From: an uncultured Rhodospirillales bacterium
GTDB taxonomy: Bacteria > Pseudomonadota > Alphaproteobacteria > Rhodospirillales > Defluviicoccaceae
DNA: 45,496 nt
Direction: 5' to 3'
Assembly (NCBI GenBank): GCA_937127205.1
Contig: CAKZLS010000091.1
Location: forward strand, 1 to 45,496
A program made the translations under genes and the position numbers. The notes beneath the pieces were generated by a model that ran no database searches, was not told the DNA's origin, and saw only the letters and a program-made list of their open reading frames with translations. Positions 1-8,631 of the stretch are shown here, piece by piece (the stretch's first letter is position 1; every line of letters starts with the position of its first letter).

Positions 1-419
1 GGTCGCTACGGCAAGCCGGTTACCCACAGCTACACCACGCCAAGGGACACAAGCCCGTGCGGTCAGATCTTGGTACGTGGTGAGCCGGGTTGGGAGATCA
101 TCGACGAAATCGCGCCATGTGACGGAGAGCCGGTCATCGACAAGCCGGGCAAGGGCTCGTTCTGCGCAACCGATCTGGAGTTGCTCCTGCGCATGCGCGG
201 GATCGACAACATCGTTCTGCCGGCATTACGACCGATGTTTGTGTCCACACGACCATGCGCGAGGCCAATGACCGGGGCTTCGAGTGCCTGCTTCTCGAAG
301 ACTGCTGTGGCGCGACGGACCAGGGAAATCATGACGCGGCGATCAAGATGGTGAAGATGCAAGGGGGTGTCTTCGGGACCGTATCCAATAGTTCCACGTT
401 CACTAGCCAGATTCCGTAA
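1..419 (+). pseudogene. isochorismatase-family cysteine hydrolase, 3' part, frameshifted
   Basis: The window opens inside a gene for an isochorismatase-like (cysteine hydrolase) protein. Frame 1 reads a family-like stretch up to IDNIVL near 219. The family's catalytic-cysteine segment, GITTDVCVHTT, then continues in another frame, down to FTSQIP and a TAA at 417-419. Restoring one base near 219-220 (CTG-CCGGC to CTG-GCCGGC) rebuilds one continuous frame through the conserved region. The text resembles the amidohydrolase branch (biuret or ureidoacrylate hydrolase-like), but the substrate cannot be told. The 5' end lies outside the window. The single-base lesion means either a decaying gene or a sequencing/assembly error. 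No link to photosynthesis is evident. Confidence 0.75.
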
Positions 420-527
420 TCCCCGCCTGCAACGGACGTGGAATGCGTTTATCGTTTTCGTCTACCGAATTCGGGGCGAGCGCTTATGAAGCTTGACTCT
501 CGCGGGGGACTACACAACAAACGATAG

Positions 528-1874
528 ATGAACAAGATAGCCGAGAGCGCAGAAGCACCGAGCACGCAGAGGGCGTTTTTGAAAGACGCCGCACATCCGC
601 TGCGCGAGACGCTCATCAACGAGTTGCATGCCCGGCCGTTCGAGTCGTTGGAGCCTCCGCTCAGGGCTTCGTATCTTGCGGTGTTTACGGGCGAGAGTGT
701 CGAGGCGGCACAGGTGCAACGCGCCCATGTGGTCCGCCTGTGCGCCCGCTACGATGTGGCGCCTCCGGCCTCGGACGCGAAGCATTTTATTCAGGACCTC
801 GGTCCCTTCCGCTTCCGTTGGGAAGGTCACTCCGAATTCTGCACCTATACCTTCCTGCGCGCTGAACCCTTTGCCGAACCTTTCGCGGATCCCGTGATCA
901 ACCTGGTGCCCCGCGACTGGCTCGACGCTATCCCCGGCGAGATGCTTATTGCGGCCCATGTGGCGCTGGAGACGCGCGACGTGCCGCTGCGGGAAGCGCC
1001 GGTGCTTTCGCGTCTGTTCAACCATAATCTCGTGATGGGGTGCGGCATCGCCGGCGGCAGCGCCATGATGTGGTCCGACCTCCGCCCGGATACAGATGGG
1101 TTCGTCCGTTTTCTCGTCCGCGACGTCGATCTTTATGATCGCCAAGCCGGACGATCCATCCAGCGCTTGCTGGAGATCCATACCTACAGCACGCTCGCCC
1201 TGCTCGCGTTGCCGATGGCGATGGAGTCCATCCCCACCATCGCCCGGTGCGATGCGGCGCTCTCCGAGATCACGGGGCGCATGGGAAGAATTCGCGACCT
1301 GGCCGATGAGCGTCACCTGCTCGCCGAACTCACGACGCTCGCCGGCAAGGTGGAGCGCATGGAGGCCAACACCAACTACCGCTTCAGCGCCTCCCGGGCC
1401 TACTATGAACTCGTGCTGGCTCGCGTCACGGAGTTGCACGAGCAGCGCCTGTGCGGATATCAGCGGCTGAGTACGTTCCTCGACCGGCGCCTGGGTCCGG
1501 CCATGCGTACCTGCGAGGCCGCGCGCGCCAGGCAGGGGGCACTGGCGGACCGCATCGCGCGCTCAAGCAATCTGCTGCGGACCCGCGTAGAAGTAGCCCT
1601 GGAGGCGCAAAATCAAGATCTGCTGCAATCCATGGACCGGCGTGCGAAATTGCAGCTACGGCTCCAGGCCACTGTGGAAGGGCTTTCAGTGGCGGCCATC
1701 AGCTACTATGTGGTTGGGCTGATAGGATACTTGGCCAAGGCGCTCAAGGAAACGGGGATTGGCGTCAATCCGGATGTGGTCAGCGGCATTGCCATTCCCT
1801 TCGTCGCCGGCGCGGTTTGGTGGGGCGTTCGCCATGCCCGTCAGATTGCGATCCGTGAAGACCAGGCAGATTAG
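528..1874 (+). CDS. DUF3422 family membrane-anchored protein
   Basis: This 448-residue protein matches my memory of the DUF3422 family, whose function is unknown. The N-terminal part carries the family-like stretch LINELHARPFESLEPP (about residues 28-43) and further conserved text such as EFCTYTF. A long helical, probably coiled-coil middle (about 240-385) follows. The C-terminus holds two predicted membrane segments, around SYYVVGLIGYLAKAL and GIAIPFVAGAVWWGV, so the bulk of the protein is probably cytoplasmic and anchored at its C-terminus. The ATG at 528 is the first start in frame with the conserved region; no strong Shine-Dalgarno precedes it. It converges on the tspO-side operon with only 31 bp between stops. 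It is probably a flanking housekeeping gene rather than part of the photosynthesis cluster. Confidence 0.75.
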   Translation: MNKIAESAEAPSTQRAFLKDAAHPLRETLINELHARPFESLEPPLRASYLAVFTGESVEAAQVQRAHVVRLCARYDVAPPASDAKHFIQDLGPFRFRWEGHSEFCTYTFLRAEPFAEPFADPVINLVPRDWLDAIPGEMLIAAHVALETRDVPLREAPVLSRLFNHNLVMGCGIAGGSAMMWSDLRPDTDGFVRFLVRDVDLYDRQAGRSIQRLLEIHTYSTLALLALPMAMESIPTIARCDAALSEITGRMGRIRDLADERHLLAELTTLAGKVERMEANTNYRFSASRAYYELVLARVTELHEQRLCGYQRLSTFLDRRLGPAMRTCEAARARQGALADRIARSSNLLRTRVEVALEAQNQDLLQSMDRRAKLQLRLQATVEGLSVAAISYYVVGLIGYLAKALKETGIGVNPDVVSGIAIPFVAGAVWWGVRHARQIAIREDQAD

Positions 1875-1905
1875 GCAGTTTTCCGAGATTTGCTTACCGG
1901 CGAAC

Positions 1906-2187
1906 TTATGCCCTTTTGGTGCGGCGCCGGAGGTCGATGAGGTGCGCGGCGAACGCGGCCACGATAAACAACCCCAACAGTTCGAACGGCCAGCCCACGA
2001 GCACGGCCCGCAGGGCGAGCAGCAGGAAGGCGCCCGACAGCATGGTGGCAATGAGATCGGAAACGGGAACGCCGCGCTTGGTCACTCGATGGTAGATGAG
2101 AAGAACAATGGCCTCGACAACCATAATGCCCAGGATAAGGTCAATCGCGTGACCGGAGAGAAAGAACTCCTGGACCGCCGCCGGCAT
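1906..2187 (-). CDS. small integral membrane protein downstream of tspO (unknown function)
   Basis: The product has 93 residues, mostly hydrophobic, with about three predicted transmembrane helices: around DLILGIMVVEAIVLLIY, LIATMLSGAFLLLALRAVLV and FELLGLFIVAAFAAHLI. It ends in a basic tail (RRRTKRA) that would favour a cytoplasmic C-terminus. I do not recognise a family and assign no function. The gene begins 4 bp after the tspO stop on the same strand. It is therefore probably the last gene of the bchG-MFS-bchP-tspO operon, which has a PpsR box at its head. This implies co-expression with bacteriochlorophyll tail synthesis and suggests a minor role in pigment or membrane assembly (inference from position only). 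Confidence 0.65.
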   Translation of the reverse strand: MPAAVQEFFLSGHAIDLILGIMVVEAIVLLIYHRVTKRGVPVSDLIATMLSGAFLLLALRAVLVGWPFELLGLFIVAAFAAHLIDLRRRTKRA

Positions 2188-2191
2188 GGCC

Positions 2192-2689
2192 TCAGGATCC
2201 CGTGAACGGCGCGTTCAGCCGGACCACCTCGTAGTTCAGCAACGCGGCGACAGACACCCAAGCCAGGTAGGGGACCAGCAGCCAACTAGCCAGCTTGGAT
2301 GCCTTGGCACACACGAAGATCAGAACGACGATGGACAGCCACAGCACGCCCACTTCCACCAGCGCCCAATCCGGCAGATGAAGAAAGAAGAATAGGGCGC
2401 TCCACAGAATGTTCAGCACGCCGTTGGCGATGAACAGGGCGATGATCCGATATTCCTGGGTACGACTCTTTGCGCCGCGCCACGCAAGAACCGCCGAGCT
2501 GGCGGCCAGAGCGTAGATGGCCGTCCACGCCACCGGAAACAGCCAATCCGGAGGCTGCCACGACGGTTTCTCCAGGCTCCGATACCATGGCCCCAGTTCG
2601 GTAAGGCCGCCACCGATCATGGCCACCACGAGGGCGGCGACGGCGGCGATGAGAGCGGGTTTCCAGTACACTTTGCGCGGCGCCGTCAC
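2192..2689 (-). CDS. tspO: TspO/MBR family tryptophan-rich sensory protein (CrtK)
   Basis: This is a five-helix membrane protein of 165 residues, the usual TspO length. It has the family's tryptophan-rich segment (KPSWQPPDWLFPVAWTAIYA, about residues 41-60) and a NILWSALFFFLH-type helix. TspO binds tetrapyrrole intermediates in the outer membrane of purple bacteria, and in Rhodobacter sphaeroides it lowers photosynthesis gene expression in the presence of oxygen (family knowledge). The start is a GTG (2687-2689) overlapping the bchP TGA as GTGA, which points to translational coupling. Its place in the bchG-bchP operon fits a role in tetrapyrrole homeostasis. Confidence 0.93.
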   Translation of the reverse strand: MTAPRKVYWKPALIAAVAALVVAMIGGGLTELGPWYRSLEKPSWQPPDWLFPVAWTAIYALAASSAVLAWRGAKSRTQEYRIIALFIANGVLNILWSALFFFLHLPDWALVEVGVLWLSIVVLIFVCAKASKLASWLLVPYLAWVSVAALLNYEVVRLNAPFTGS

Positions 2690-3888
2690 GGAGTGACGAT
2701 GCGGAAGAGATGCGCCAAATCTTTGAAGAATATCCGGATGTGAGCCATCGGCTTCTTCCGGACCAATTCCTTGTTCATGTAGGCTTCCCAGGTGAGGTGC
2801 TGGACGTCGGGATCCCGGCAGATGCTGACGAACCGCTCCCGCCGCCGGTCGTTGACGTACCAGAAACGCTGCAACAATCCAAGGATCCAGAACACCCGTC
2901 CATGCGTTTTCATGAAGCGCTTTCGCACCGTCGCCAGGGCCTTGACGTCGCCGCTAGCTACATACGCGTCGACAGCTTCCGCCGCCAGCCGTCCGCTGAA
3001 CATGGCGTAGTAGATACCTTCACCCGATGCCGGCGCGACGGCGCCCGCGGCATCGCCGACAAGGATGACGTCGCGGCCGTTGTCCCATCGCCGGCGCGGA
3101 CGCAGCGGGATTGGCGCGCCCTCGCACCGGATCGTCTCCGAGTCTTTCAATCCGGCGGCGTCACGCACGACCCCAACCGCGTCGCGCATGGAGAACCCTT
3201 TGTGCGCGGTGCCGGTGCCGACGCTGGTGGTGGCGCCATGGGGGAACACCCAGGCATAGAAATCGGGCGATAGGGTTCCGCGGTAGTAAATGTCGCATCG
3301 GGATTGATCGAAATCGGGCGCGGATCCGTTTGTCGGCGAGCTGACGATTTCATGGTAGGCGAACACGTAAGGCGCGCGTTCGTTGGCCGGCATGGTTGCC
3401 CGGGCGACGGCGGAGTTGGCCCCGTCGGCGCCGATGACCACTCGGGCACGGACATGCTGCTGCTCCTGCTCGCCGGTGCCACCGGCGAGACGGAAGTAGA
3501 CGGTTACGGTGCCGTCGGATTCCCGTGTTAGATCTTCGAAAACACCCGTTCGGCGAACCGCACCGGCCTCGGCGGCGCGTTCGCGCAACCACTCGTCGAA
3601 CTCGGCGCGATCGACCATCCCGACGGACCCGCCGTCGATGGGCATGTCCACCTTGCGGTCGGTGGGCGAGATCATGCGGGCGCTGGTCGCCCGGGCGACG
3701 ATCAGAGACTCGGGGATCTCGAAATCACGGATGAGCCGGGGAGGGATGGCGCCGCCGCAGGGCTTGATGCGGCCGTCGCGGTCGAGCAGAAGGACCGACC
3801 GTCCGCTGCGGGCGAGGTCGGTTGCCGCCGTTGATCCTGAAGGTCCACCACCGACGACGACAGCGTCGAATATTTCATGAGTGTTCAT
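2686..3888 (-). CDS. bchP: geranylgeranyl reductase BchP (bacteriochlorophyll side chain)
   Basis: BchP is an FAD-dependent reductase that reduces the geranylgeranyl tail of bacteriochlorophyll (or geranylgeranyl-PP) stepwise to phytyl with NADPH. The 400-residue product opens with the Rossmann FAD motif VVVGGGPSGSTAA (about residues 10-22). It has KPCGGAIPPRL (about 42-52) and the second FAD motif VILVGDAAGAVAPASGEG (about 274-291), both typical of the geranylgeranyl reductase family. The length is close to that of Rhodobacter BchP (about 390-395). It starts 5 bp after the stop of the MFS gene and its stop overlaps the tspO start, so it sits in the bchG operon. Confidence 0.95.
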   Translation of the reverse strand: MNTHEIFDAVVVGGGPSGSTAATDLARSGRSVLLLDRDGRIKPCGGAIPPRLIRDFEIPESLIVARATSARMISPTDRKVDMPIDGGSVGMVDRAEFDEWLRERAAEAGAVRRTGVFEDLTRESDGTVTVYFRLAGGTGEQEQQHVRARVVIGADGANSAVARATMPANERAPYVFAYHEIVSSPTNGSAPDFDQSRCDIYYRGTLSPDFYAWVFPHGATTSVGTGTAHKGFSMRDAVGVVRDAAGLKDSETIRCEGAPIPLRPRRRWDNGRDVILVGDAAGAVAPASGEGIYYAMFSGRLAAEAVDAYVASGDVKALATVRKRFMKTHGRVFWILGLLQRFWYVNDRRRERFVSICRDPDVQHLTWEAYMNKELVRKKPMAHIRIFFKDLAHLFRIVTP

Positions 3889-3893
3889 GATCT

Positions 3894-5258
3894 TTATGTC
3901 TGATCCAGAGCGGCGGCGTAAGGCGCCGCGGGGGTTGGATGCTGCGCCTCCGCGCTTGGCGCCGGCGTGGGTTCCGCCGGCGACTTGTAGACCCGTGCGG
4001 CGAGGCCTGCGGAGACAATGAACAGGACCGCTTCTGCCGCGAACACGCTGGTGTACGCAACGACGGGAGAGCCAACCAGATAGCTGGTCAGATCCACGGC
4101 ACCGGTGGCCACCAGGCCGCCAACACCGAACGCAATGGCCTGCGCGGCACCCCAGAGTCCCATCCGCACGCCCTCGCGGGAAGCGCGTCCGGAGCTAACG
4201 AGGCCCATCATCGATCCGATGGCTGCAACCGCGAAGGCACCATTGGCGACACCGAGCGCGAAGACGCATTCGCGCAATGGCCAGTTCGGGGCGAAGAACC
4301 CGGCGATCACCAAACTGAAGAGCGCGGCGGTGGAGGCAACACATCCGCCGATGGTCCAGAACCGCAGCGTCCCCAGCCGTCCCCGGCCAATAGCGCTGCC
4401 GGCGATGGCTACCATGATCATGCCGACCAGCACTCCAGCATGCTGAACGCCGGAGAGCTTCGTGGATTCGCCCGGTGTCAGCCCGAAGACGGCGCCGGCG
4501 AAAGGTTCGAGAATGAGATCTTGGCCGCTGTAGGCCAGCATGGACACGAATACGAAGATCGCGAAGCGCCGTGCCTTCGGCTCGGCCCAAACCTGCGCCA
4601 GTGCCTCGCGGAACGGCGGTTTGGTGGTCTCTGCCTCGCCGGGTTTCACCGCTGCGGTCGGTCCTTCGATACCGTGAACCGCGACAATGGTCAGCAAGAA
4701 TGCCGCGCCCGCTACGCTGGCGGTCACCGCCACCAGACGAGCCGACGAAAACGGATCAAGAAAGTCGCCGGCGACGGTGGCGGTTACGGCAAAACCGGAG
4801 ATCATCATCACCCAGACAATGGTCGCCGCGGCGGCCCTGCGGCGATCGTCGACGCGAGCCGCCAATAAAACGAGCAACGACGTGCCGGTGGCGCCAACAC
4901 CAACGCCGATGAAAACGAAAGCAATGACCGCGAGGACGATACCGGCGAGCGCGTTGGTCTCCATCCACGCGGTAGCCGTGGCCGCGCTGATGCCGGCGAG
5001 CGCCAGCACCGCCATGCCGCCGATAATCCACGGCGTGCGGCGGCCGCCCACATCCGAGAAATAGCCCAACCGGGGCCGCAAAATCTGAACCCCGTAGTGC
5101 AGGGCCACGAGAATGCCTGGAAGCATGGCCGGCAACGCCAATTCCACGACCATTACCCGGTTCATGGTCGACGTCGTCAGCACGACGATGGCGCCGAGCG
5201 CGGTTTGCACTAGGCCCAACCGAATGATGCCGAACCATCCGAGCGGTTTCGTATTCAT
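3894..5258 (-). CDS. BCD-family MFS protein (PucC/LhaA-like, 'ORF428' type)
   Basis: This 454-residue, 12-helix major facilitator protein belongs to the bacteriochlorophyll delivery (BCD) family. It shows the family's early stretch LTSTMNRVMVVELALPAMLPG (about residues 28-48), then GVQILRPRLGYFSDVGGRRTPW (about 55-76) and LEPFAGAVFGLTPGEST. BCD proteins such as PucC, LhaA and ORF428 help pigment or light-harvesting assembly, but the transported substrate is unproven. The gene lies between bchG and bchP, the same place as Rhodobacter ORF428, and its ATG overlaps the bchG TGA (ATGA). A second BCD member, lhaA, is at 17802. The present copy more likely serves the BchG/BchP pigment-finishing step (inference). 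Confidence 0.9.
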   Translation of the reverse strand: MNTKPLGWFGIIRLGLVQTALGAIVVLTTSTMNRVMVVELALPAMLPGILVALHYGVQILRPRLGYFSDVGGRRTPWIIGGMAVLALAGISAATATAWMETNALAGIVLAVIAFVFIGVGVGATGTSLLVLLAARVDDRRRAAAATIVWVMMISGFAVTATVAGDFLDPFSSARLVAVTASVAGAAFLLTIVAVHGIEGPTAAVKPGEAETTKPPFREALAQVWAEPKARRFAIFVFVSMLAYSGQDLILEPFAGAVFGLTPGESTKLSGVQHAGVLVGMIMVAIAGSAIGRGRLGTLRFWTIGGCVASTAALFSLVIAGFFAPNWPLRECVFALGVANGAFAVAAIGSMMGLVSSGRASREGVRMGLWGAAQAIAFGVGGLVATGAVDLTSYLVGSPVVAYTSVFAAEAVLFIVSAGLAARVYKSPAEPTPAPSAEAQHPTPAAPYAAALDQT

Positions 5259-6169
5259 GATGTCACCACAATAGCTGAACGGAGAGCAAAGGCGCTGACC
5301 AGCATGCCGGCGACGTAGAGAGTTGTGCCGGTGGCGTTGTACCAGGGGGCCCGTTCTTCAGGGTTGGCCAGGAGGCGAACCATACAAAGGCCTTGCGCGA
5401 CAAGAAGCCCCGCGACCGCGGCCGCATAAATCGGATGCCCCCAGGCATAGAGCAGAGCGATCACGACCACCTGGGGCAGCGCCATGCCCCAGCAGGCCAG
5501 CCGCGCCGACGCGGTAATGCCGAGGGTCGCGGGAATGGACCGAAGGCCCATTTGCCGGTCGCCGACGACCGACTTGAAATCGTTGAGGGTCATGATGCCG
5601 TGGGCGCCGAGGCTGTAGAGCAGTGCCAGTACGATCACACGCCAATCGGGCAAGGCCGCCGACATGACGGCGGCGCCGGTGAACCAAGGCAGCCCTTCGT
5701 AGCAAATGGCCACCGCCGAGTTTCCGAGCCAACCGTTTTGCTTGAGCCGAAATGGCGGCGCGCTATAGGCCCACGCAAGCACCAATCCGAAGACGGCGGC
5801 GGCAAATACCCACAAACCGAGTGCAGCCGCAACGCCAAGGGAAAGCAGCGTCCATGCGATGGCGATATAAAGGCCCCATCGGCCCGGAATGCGACCCGAG
5901 GGGATGGGCCGATCAGGTTCGTTGATAGCGTCCACATGGCGATCAAACCAGTCGTTAACCGCTTGACTGGTGCCGCAGACAAGGGGGCCGGCAAGGAGAA
6001 TGCCGGCTGCCACAACCAGCCATCGCTCACCAATGGGCAGGCCGCTCGAGACCACGCCGCAGCCAAAGGCCCACATGGGCGCAAACCAAGTGATCGGCTT
6101 GAGCAACACCATCGCCGCCGAGACGGTTGGACGGGTCTCCCTGACTGTGACCGTTGCTGGAGTTGCCAT
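5255..6169 (-). CDS. bchG: bacteriochlorophyll synthase BchG (chlorophyllide geranylgeranyltransferase)
   Basis: BchG is a UbiA-type membrane prenyltransferase that esterifies bacteriochlorophyllide a with geranylgeranyl-PP. The 304-residue product has the entry text LLKPITWFAPMWAFGCG (about residues 22-38) and the catalytic Asp motif NDWFDRHVDAINEPDRPIPS (about 92-111). A second polar loop is TLNDFKSVVGDRQMGLRSIP (about 194-213). About nine hydrophobic helices follow the family plan. It heads the operon bchG-MFS-bchP-tspO-orf93. A perfect PpsR box and a TTGACA/TAATGT promoter lie immediately upstream. The ATG at 6169 is only 6 nt below the -10 element and lacks a Shine-Dalgarno sequence, so the mRNA may be leaderless. 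Confidence 0.96.
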   Translation of the reverse strand: MATPATVTVRETRPTVSAAMVLLKPITWFAPMWAFGCGVVSSGLPIGERWLVVAAGILLAGPLVCGTSQAVNDWFDRHVDAINEPDRPIPSGRIPGRWGLYIAIAWTLLSLGVAAALGLWVFAAAVFGLVLAWAYSAPPFRLKQNGWLGNSAVAICYEGLPWFTGAAVMSAALPDWRVIVLALLYSLGAHGIMTLNDFKSVVGDRQMGLRSIPATLGITASARLACWGMALPQVVVIALLYAWGHPIYAAAVAGLLVAQGLCMVRLLANPEERAPWYNATGTTLYVAGMLVSAFALRSAIVVTS

Positions 6170-6175
6170 GCCGGA

Positions 6176-6204
6176 ACATTATTATTGACGCCCTAAGTTG
6201 TCAA
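6176..6204 (-). promoter_or_regulatory. putative sigma-70-type promoter of the bchG operon
   Basis: On the minus strand TTGACA (6199-6204) is followed by a 17-bp spacer and TAATGT (6176-6181). The -35 hexamer lies inside the PpsR box, as expected for repression by occlusion. The predicted transcription start falls at or next to the bchG ATG (6169). The site was found by eye and is not tested. Confidence 0.55.
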
Positions 6205-6216
6205 CTAAACTTGACA
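6199..6216. promoter_or_regulatory. PpsR/CrtJ operator box upstream of bchG
   Basis: This is a perfect TGT-N12-ACA palindrome with TTGACA arms (TGTCAACTAAACTTGACA), the consensus bound by PpsR/CrtJ. It lies 30 bp before bchG in the gap after ppsR and overlaps the -35 region of the bchG promoter. It should make the bchG-bchP-tspO operon PpsR-responsive. Confidence 0.88.
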
Positions 6217-6276
6217 GTCTTCAGCGGCGGTTTTTGGAGGTGGCTGAGGGCGTCCAGACGCACTGGCTGCCGTCCT

Positions 6277-7683
6277 CTAGGCGGTGTCGTTTGTGAGGCC
6301 GAAGCGGCGCAGCTTCACGTAAAGGCTCTGCCGGCTCAACCCGAGCACGTCGGCGGCTGAAGCCCGGTTGTCGCTGGTCAAGTCGAGAGCAGCTTCGATA
6401 CACAATCTCTCGATGATATCGGTGGTCTCGCGGACGATTTCCTTCAGTGGTACGCCGCCTACCAGGCTTGTCAGCTGTTCAACCGAACGAGGCAATTCCC
6501 GACCGGCGCTGGGAGAGGAGCTTAGACGTTGGCTCACGTTGCGGATGGCAAAGACGAAGCAGACTTGATGTTTGTCTATGATTGACGAGGCCGACACTTC
6601 AACATTGGCCGATATGCCGTGTTCGCCGTGAAGATTGGACGCGAACATACGGATTAGGCCGCGCTCGCGGAGATTGGTGATCAAAACTTTCAGATCTACG
6701 CCCGGGCGTCCGAGCCACCGCTCCAGCGACTCTCCGGCGGCTTGAGTCTCGACCACCAACTGGGCCATATCGAGAAAGGCCCGGTTGGCGGCAACGATGT
6801 ATCCGCTATCGTCGGTGACCACGAACCCGTCCGCCGAACTCTGCACGTAGGGGCAAAGCGGCGACATTGTCCCATCCTGAACGAGAATTTTACCGTTCTC
6901 CTCAACGGGACACAAACGGATCAATAGGTTGGACTCTCGATCATGACGAAATAATGAGGCAGAAACCAAGAACTCCCGCGTGCCATCGGCGAGGCGCGCG
7001 TGGACAGGGTCGGCCTTTCCCACCGACCTGACCGTTGCCATGAGAGATTCAACCGAGCGCATCCCCTGTCTGTCCAATCCCCGGGGAAACCGCTTTCCGA
7101 CCATGTCCTTCATGGCTTTTCCGAGCAGCGTCTCAGCTGCCGGGTTGGCTTCCGCTACCGTGCCGGTGGCCGGATCGACAATAAGCACTACCTCCGAGGT
7201 CAATTGAAAGAGCAGCCGATACCGCATCTCCAATTGCCGGGCTCGCGCATAGTCCCGCTCCAGCCATTGTTGTGCTTCCACAAGTTGCTGCTGCAGGGCC
7301 GCGACATCTCGCAGATCGCGGCCGACGGCAATCACACGGCCATTCCCTTCGATTTTAACCGTGGAATAGAGAACAGGGACATCCGCACCTTTAGGCGATT
7401 GGTGGTTGACCTGCCTCAATGGGGAAACGGATTGCGGCGACGCGTCACGCAGCAACGCCTCGACCTTCGGACGGCTCTCAGAAGTAACGATTTCGAGCCA
7501 TGACTGCCCCGGCCATTGGGCATAACCATGCGATGGAAGATCGTTGCTTCCGAACGCTACATCTCGCACCACCCCGACATCGTCAAGGATAAGCGCCACA
7601 TCTGCCGCCGCAGCGATCACCGCGCCGGTTGTCTTGGGGTCGAGTCCGCTCAGAAAATTTTCGGGATGTTGAAATTGTTTCAC
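6277..7683 (-). CDS. ppsR: transcriptional regulator PpsR/CrtJ, paralogue 1
   Basis: PpsR represses, or in some species activates, bch, crt and light-harvesting genes by binding TGT-N12-ACA boxes as a tetramer. I place the start at the GTG at 7683 (start VKQFQHPENF), giving 468 residues, the usual PpsR length. The longer open frame overlaps ppaA and has no family text. Domains are an N-terminal PAS (to about 125), a Q-linker helix rich in Gln (about 127-150), PAS1 (about 155-260), PAS2 (about 285-385) and a FIS-type HTH ending SRQSLYVKLRRFGL. Cysteines are C258, C277, C375 and C428. C428 lies at the start of the HTH region like the redox cysteine of Rhodobacter PpsR (C424), and C258 is near the position of its C251. 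The gene follows ppaA by 25 bp, the classic pair. Confidence 0.93.
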   Translation of the reverse strand: MKQFQHPENFLSGLDPKTTGAVIAAAADVALILDDVGVVRDVAFGSNDLPSHGYAQWPGQSWLEIVTSESRPKVEALLRDASPQSVSPLRQVNHQSPKGADVPVLYSTVKIEGNGRVIAVGRDLRDVAALQQQLVEAQQWLERDYARARQLEMRYRLLFQLTSEVVLIVDPATGTVAEANPAAETLLGKAMKDMVGKRFPRGLDRQGMRSVESLMATVRSVGKADPVHARLADGTREFLVSASLFRHDRESNLLIRLCPVEENGKILVQDGTMSPLCPYVQSSADGFVVTDDSGYIVAANRAFLDMAQLVVETQAAGESLERWLGRPGVDLKVLITNLRERGLIRMFASNLHGEHGISANVEVSASSIIDKHQVCFVFAIRNVSQRLSSSPSAGRELPRSVEQLTSLVGGVPLKEIVRETTDIIERLCIEAALDLTSDNRASAADVLGLSRQSLYVKLRRFGLTNDTA

Positions 7684-7708
7684 GACCTCGACCGCCTTGC
7701 AAATCCGT

Positions 7709-8614
7709 CTACGCGCCGTCGCGTGCGAGACGCAAGGCCAATAAGTTTTCTGCCTGATCGACCGCTTCGCGCGAGTCGGCCGCAGTGGCGTCCGCGCCCA
7801 CGTACGACACAAGTTCCGGGTGCTCGATAAAGATTTGGCCACCCACCATAATTCCCACGGAATGGTTGAGTGACTCGTTACGAAGCGCGCGGATCGTCGA
7901 TGCCAGGGGCTCTATATGACGCTCGCAGCTTGCCGACAGGCCAACAACGCTAAATTGCTCCCTTCTGACTAGGTCGAGAACATCTTTACGCATGGCGCCG
8001 GGCTCGGAGGAAACGTCCCAGCCGGCCCGGCGAAGGAACTCCGCGACCATCAGTGCGCCGAAGGTGTGCTGTTCACCGGGACTCGAGAGGAGCAACGCCC
8101 GTCTGCCAAACTCTAAGGCAAGGCCTTTGCCGCAGAAGGCATAGCTCAATTCCCGAAGCATCCGCTGAAGCTGGCCAAGCGCGATAGTCACATCGGTAAA
8201 GTGACAACGATCGGCCACCCACAGCTCGCCCAGCCGTCGTGCCGCTGGTGTCAAGAGATCGAGGTATACGGTCTCGAGCGGAACATGGCGTGTGCGGATC
8301 AAGTCGACGAAATTCACAGCGGCTGCCGAGTCGTGCACCAACAGGACATCAACGAAGTCCGCTACTTCTTGGAAATTCGGCGTATTGTCGCCCACGTTTG
8401 GCGCCTGGTCATGCTGCGATGCCGGCCGGTGCGCCAAGATTAGGCGGGGAATGACGTCTGATTCAATCGTGCGGTTAAGCTGAGCCAGCGAGCTGTCCGA
8501 TAAGTCGGCTCCGGGCGCCCCGCCAATCTCTTCGATCGGGCACCACCCCTGATCACCATGGTCCCTTCGCTCCAAGGTCGCAGTTCCCGCGGTACGTTGC
8601 CGCAATGCGTTCAT
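7709..8614 (-). CDS. ppaA: cobalamin-binding antirepressor PpaA/AerR
   Basis: AerR/PpaA proteins bind vitamin B12 and modulate PpsR/CrtJ activity in response to light or oxygen. The 301-residue product has a disordered N-terminus, a helical bundle ending in ELWVADRCHFTDVTIALGQL (about residues 151-170) and a Rossmann-like B12-binding part. The latter contains GEQHTFGALMVAEFLRRAGW (about 200-219) and VVGLSASCERHIEPLAS. As in AerR, the classical DXHXXG loop of B12 enzymes is missing. The gene starts at ATG 8614 with a good Shine-Dalgarno (AAGGGGAG) and lies directly upstream of ppsR, divergent from bchF. The order ppsR-ppaA-bchF is the same as in Rhodobacter. Confidence 0.92.
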   Translation of the reverse strand: MNALRQRTAGTATLERRDHGDQGWCPIEEIGGAPGADLSDSSLAQLNRTIESDVIPRLILAHRPASQHDQAPNVGDNTPNFQEVADFVDVLLVHDSAAAVNFVDLIRTRHVPLETVYLDLLTPAARRLGELWVADRCHFTDVTIALGQLQRMLRELSYAFCGKGLALEFGRRALLLSSPGEQHTFGALMVAEFLRRAGWDVSSEPGAMRKDVLDLVRREQFSVVGLSASCERHIEPLASTIRALRNESLNHSVGIMVGGQIFIEHPELVSYVGADATAADSREAVDQAENLLALRLARDGA

Positions 8615-8631
8615 GAGTTTACTCCCCTTAT

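Noticed and set aside
7684..7842. N-terminal extension of PpsR1 in the longest open frame
   Set aside because: It overlaps the ppaA coding end in another frame, and typical PpsR length begins at GTG 7683.
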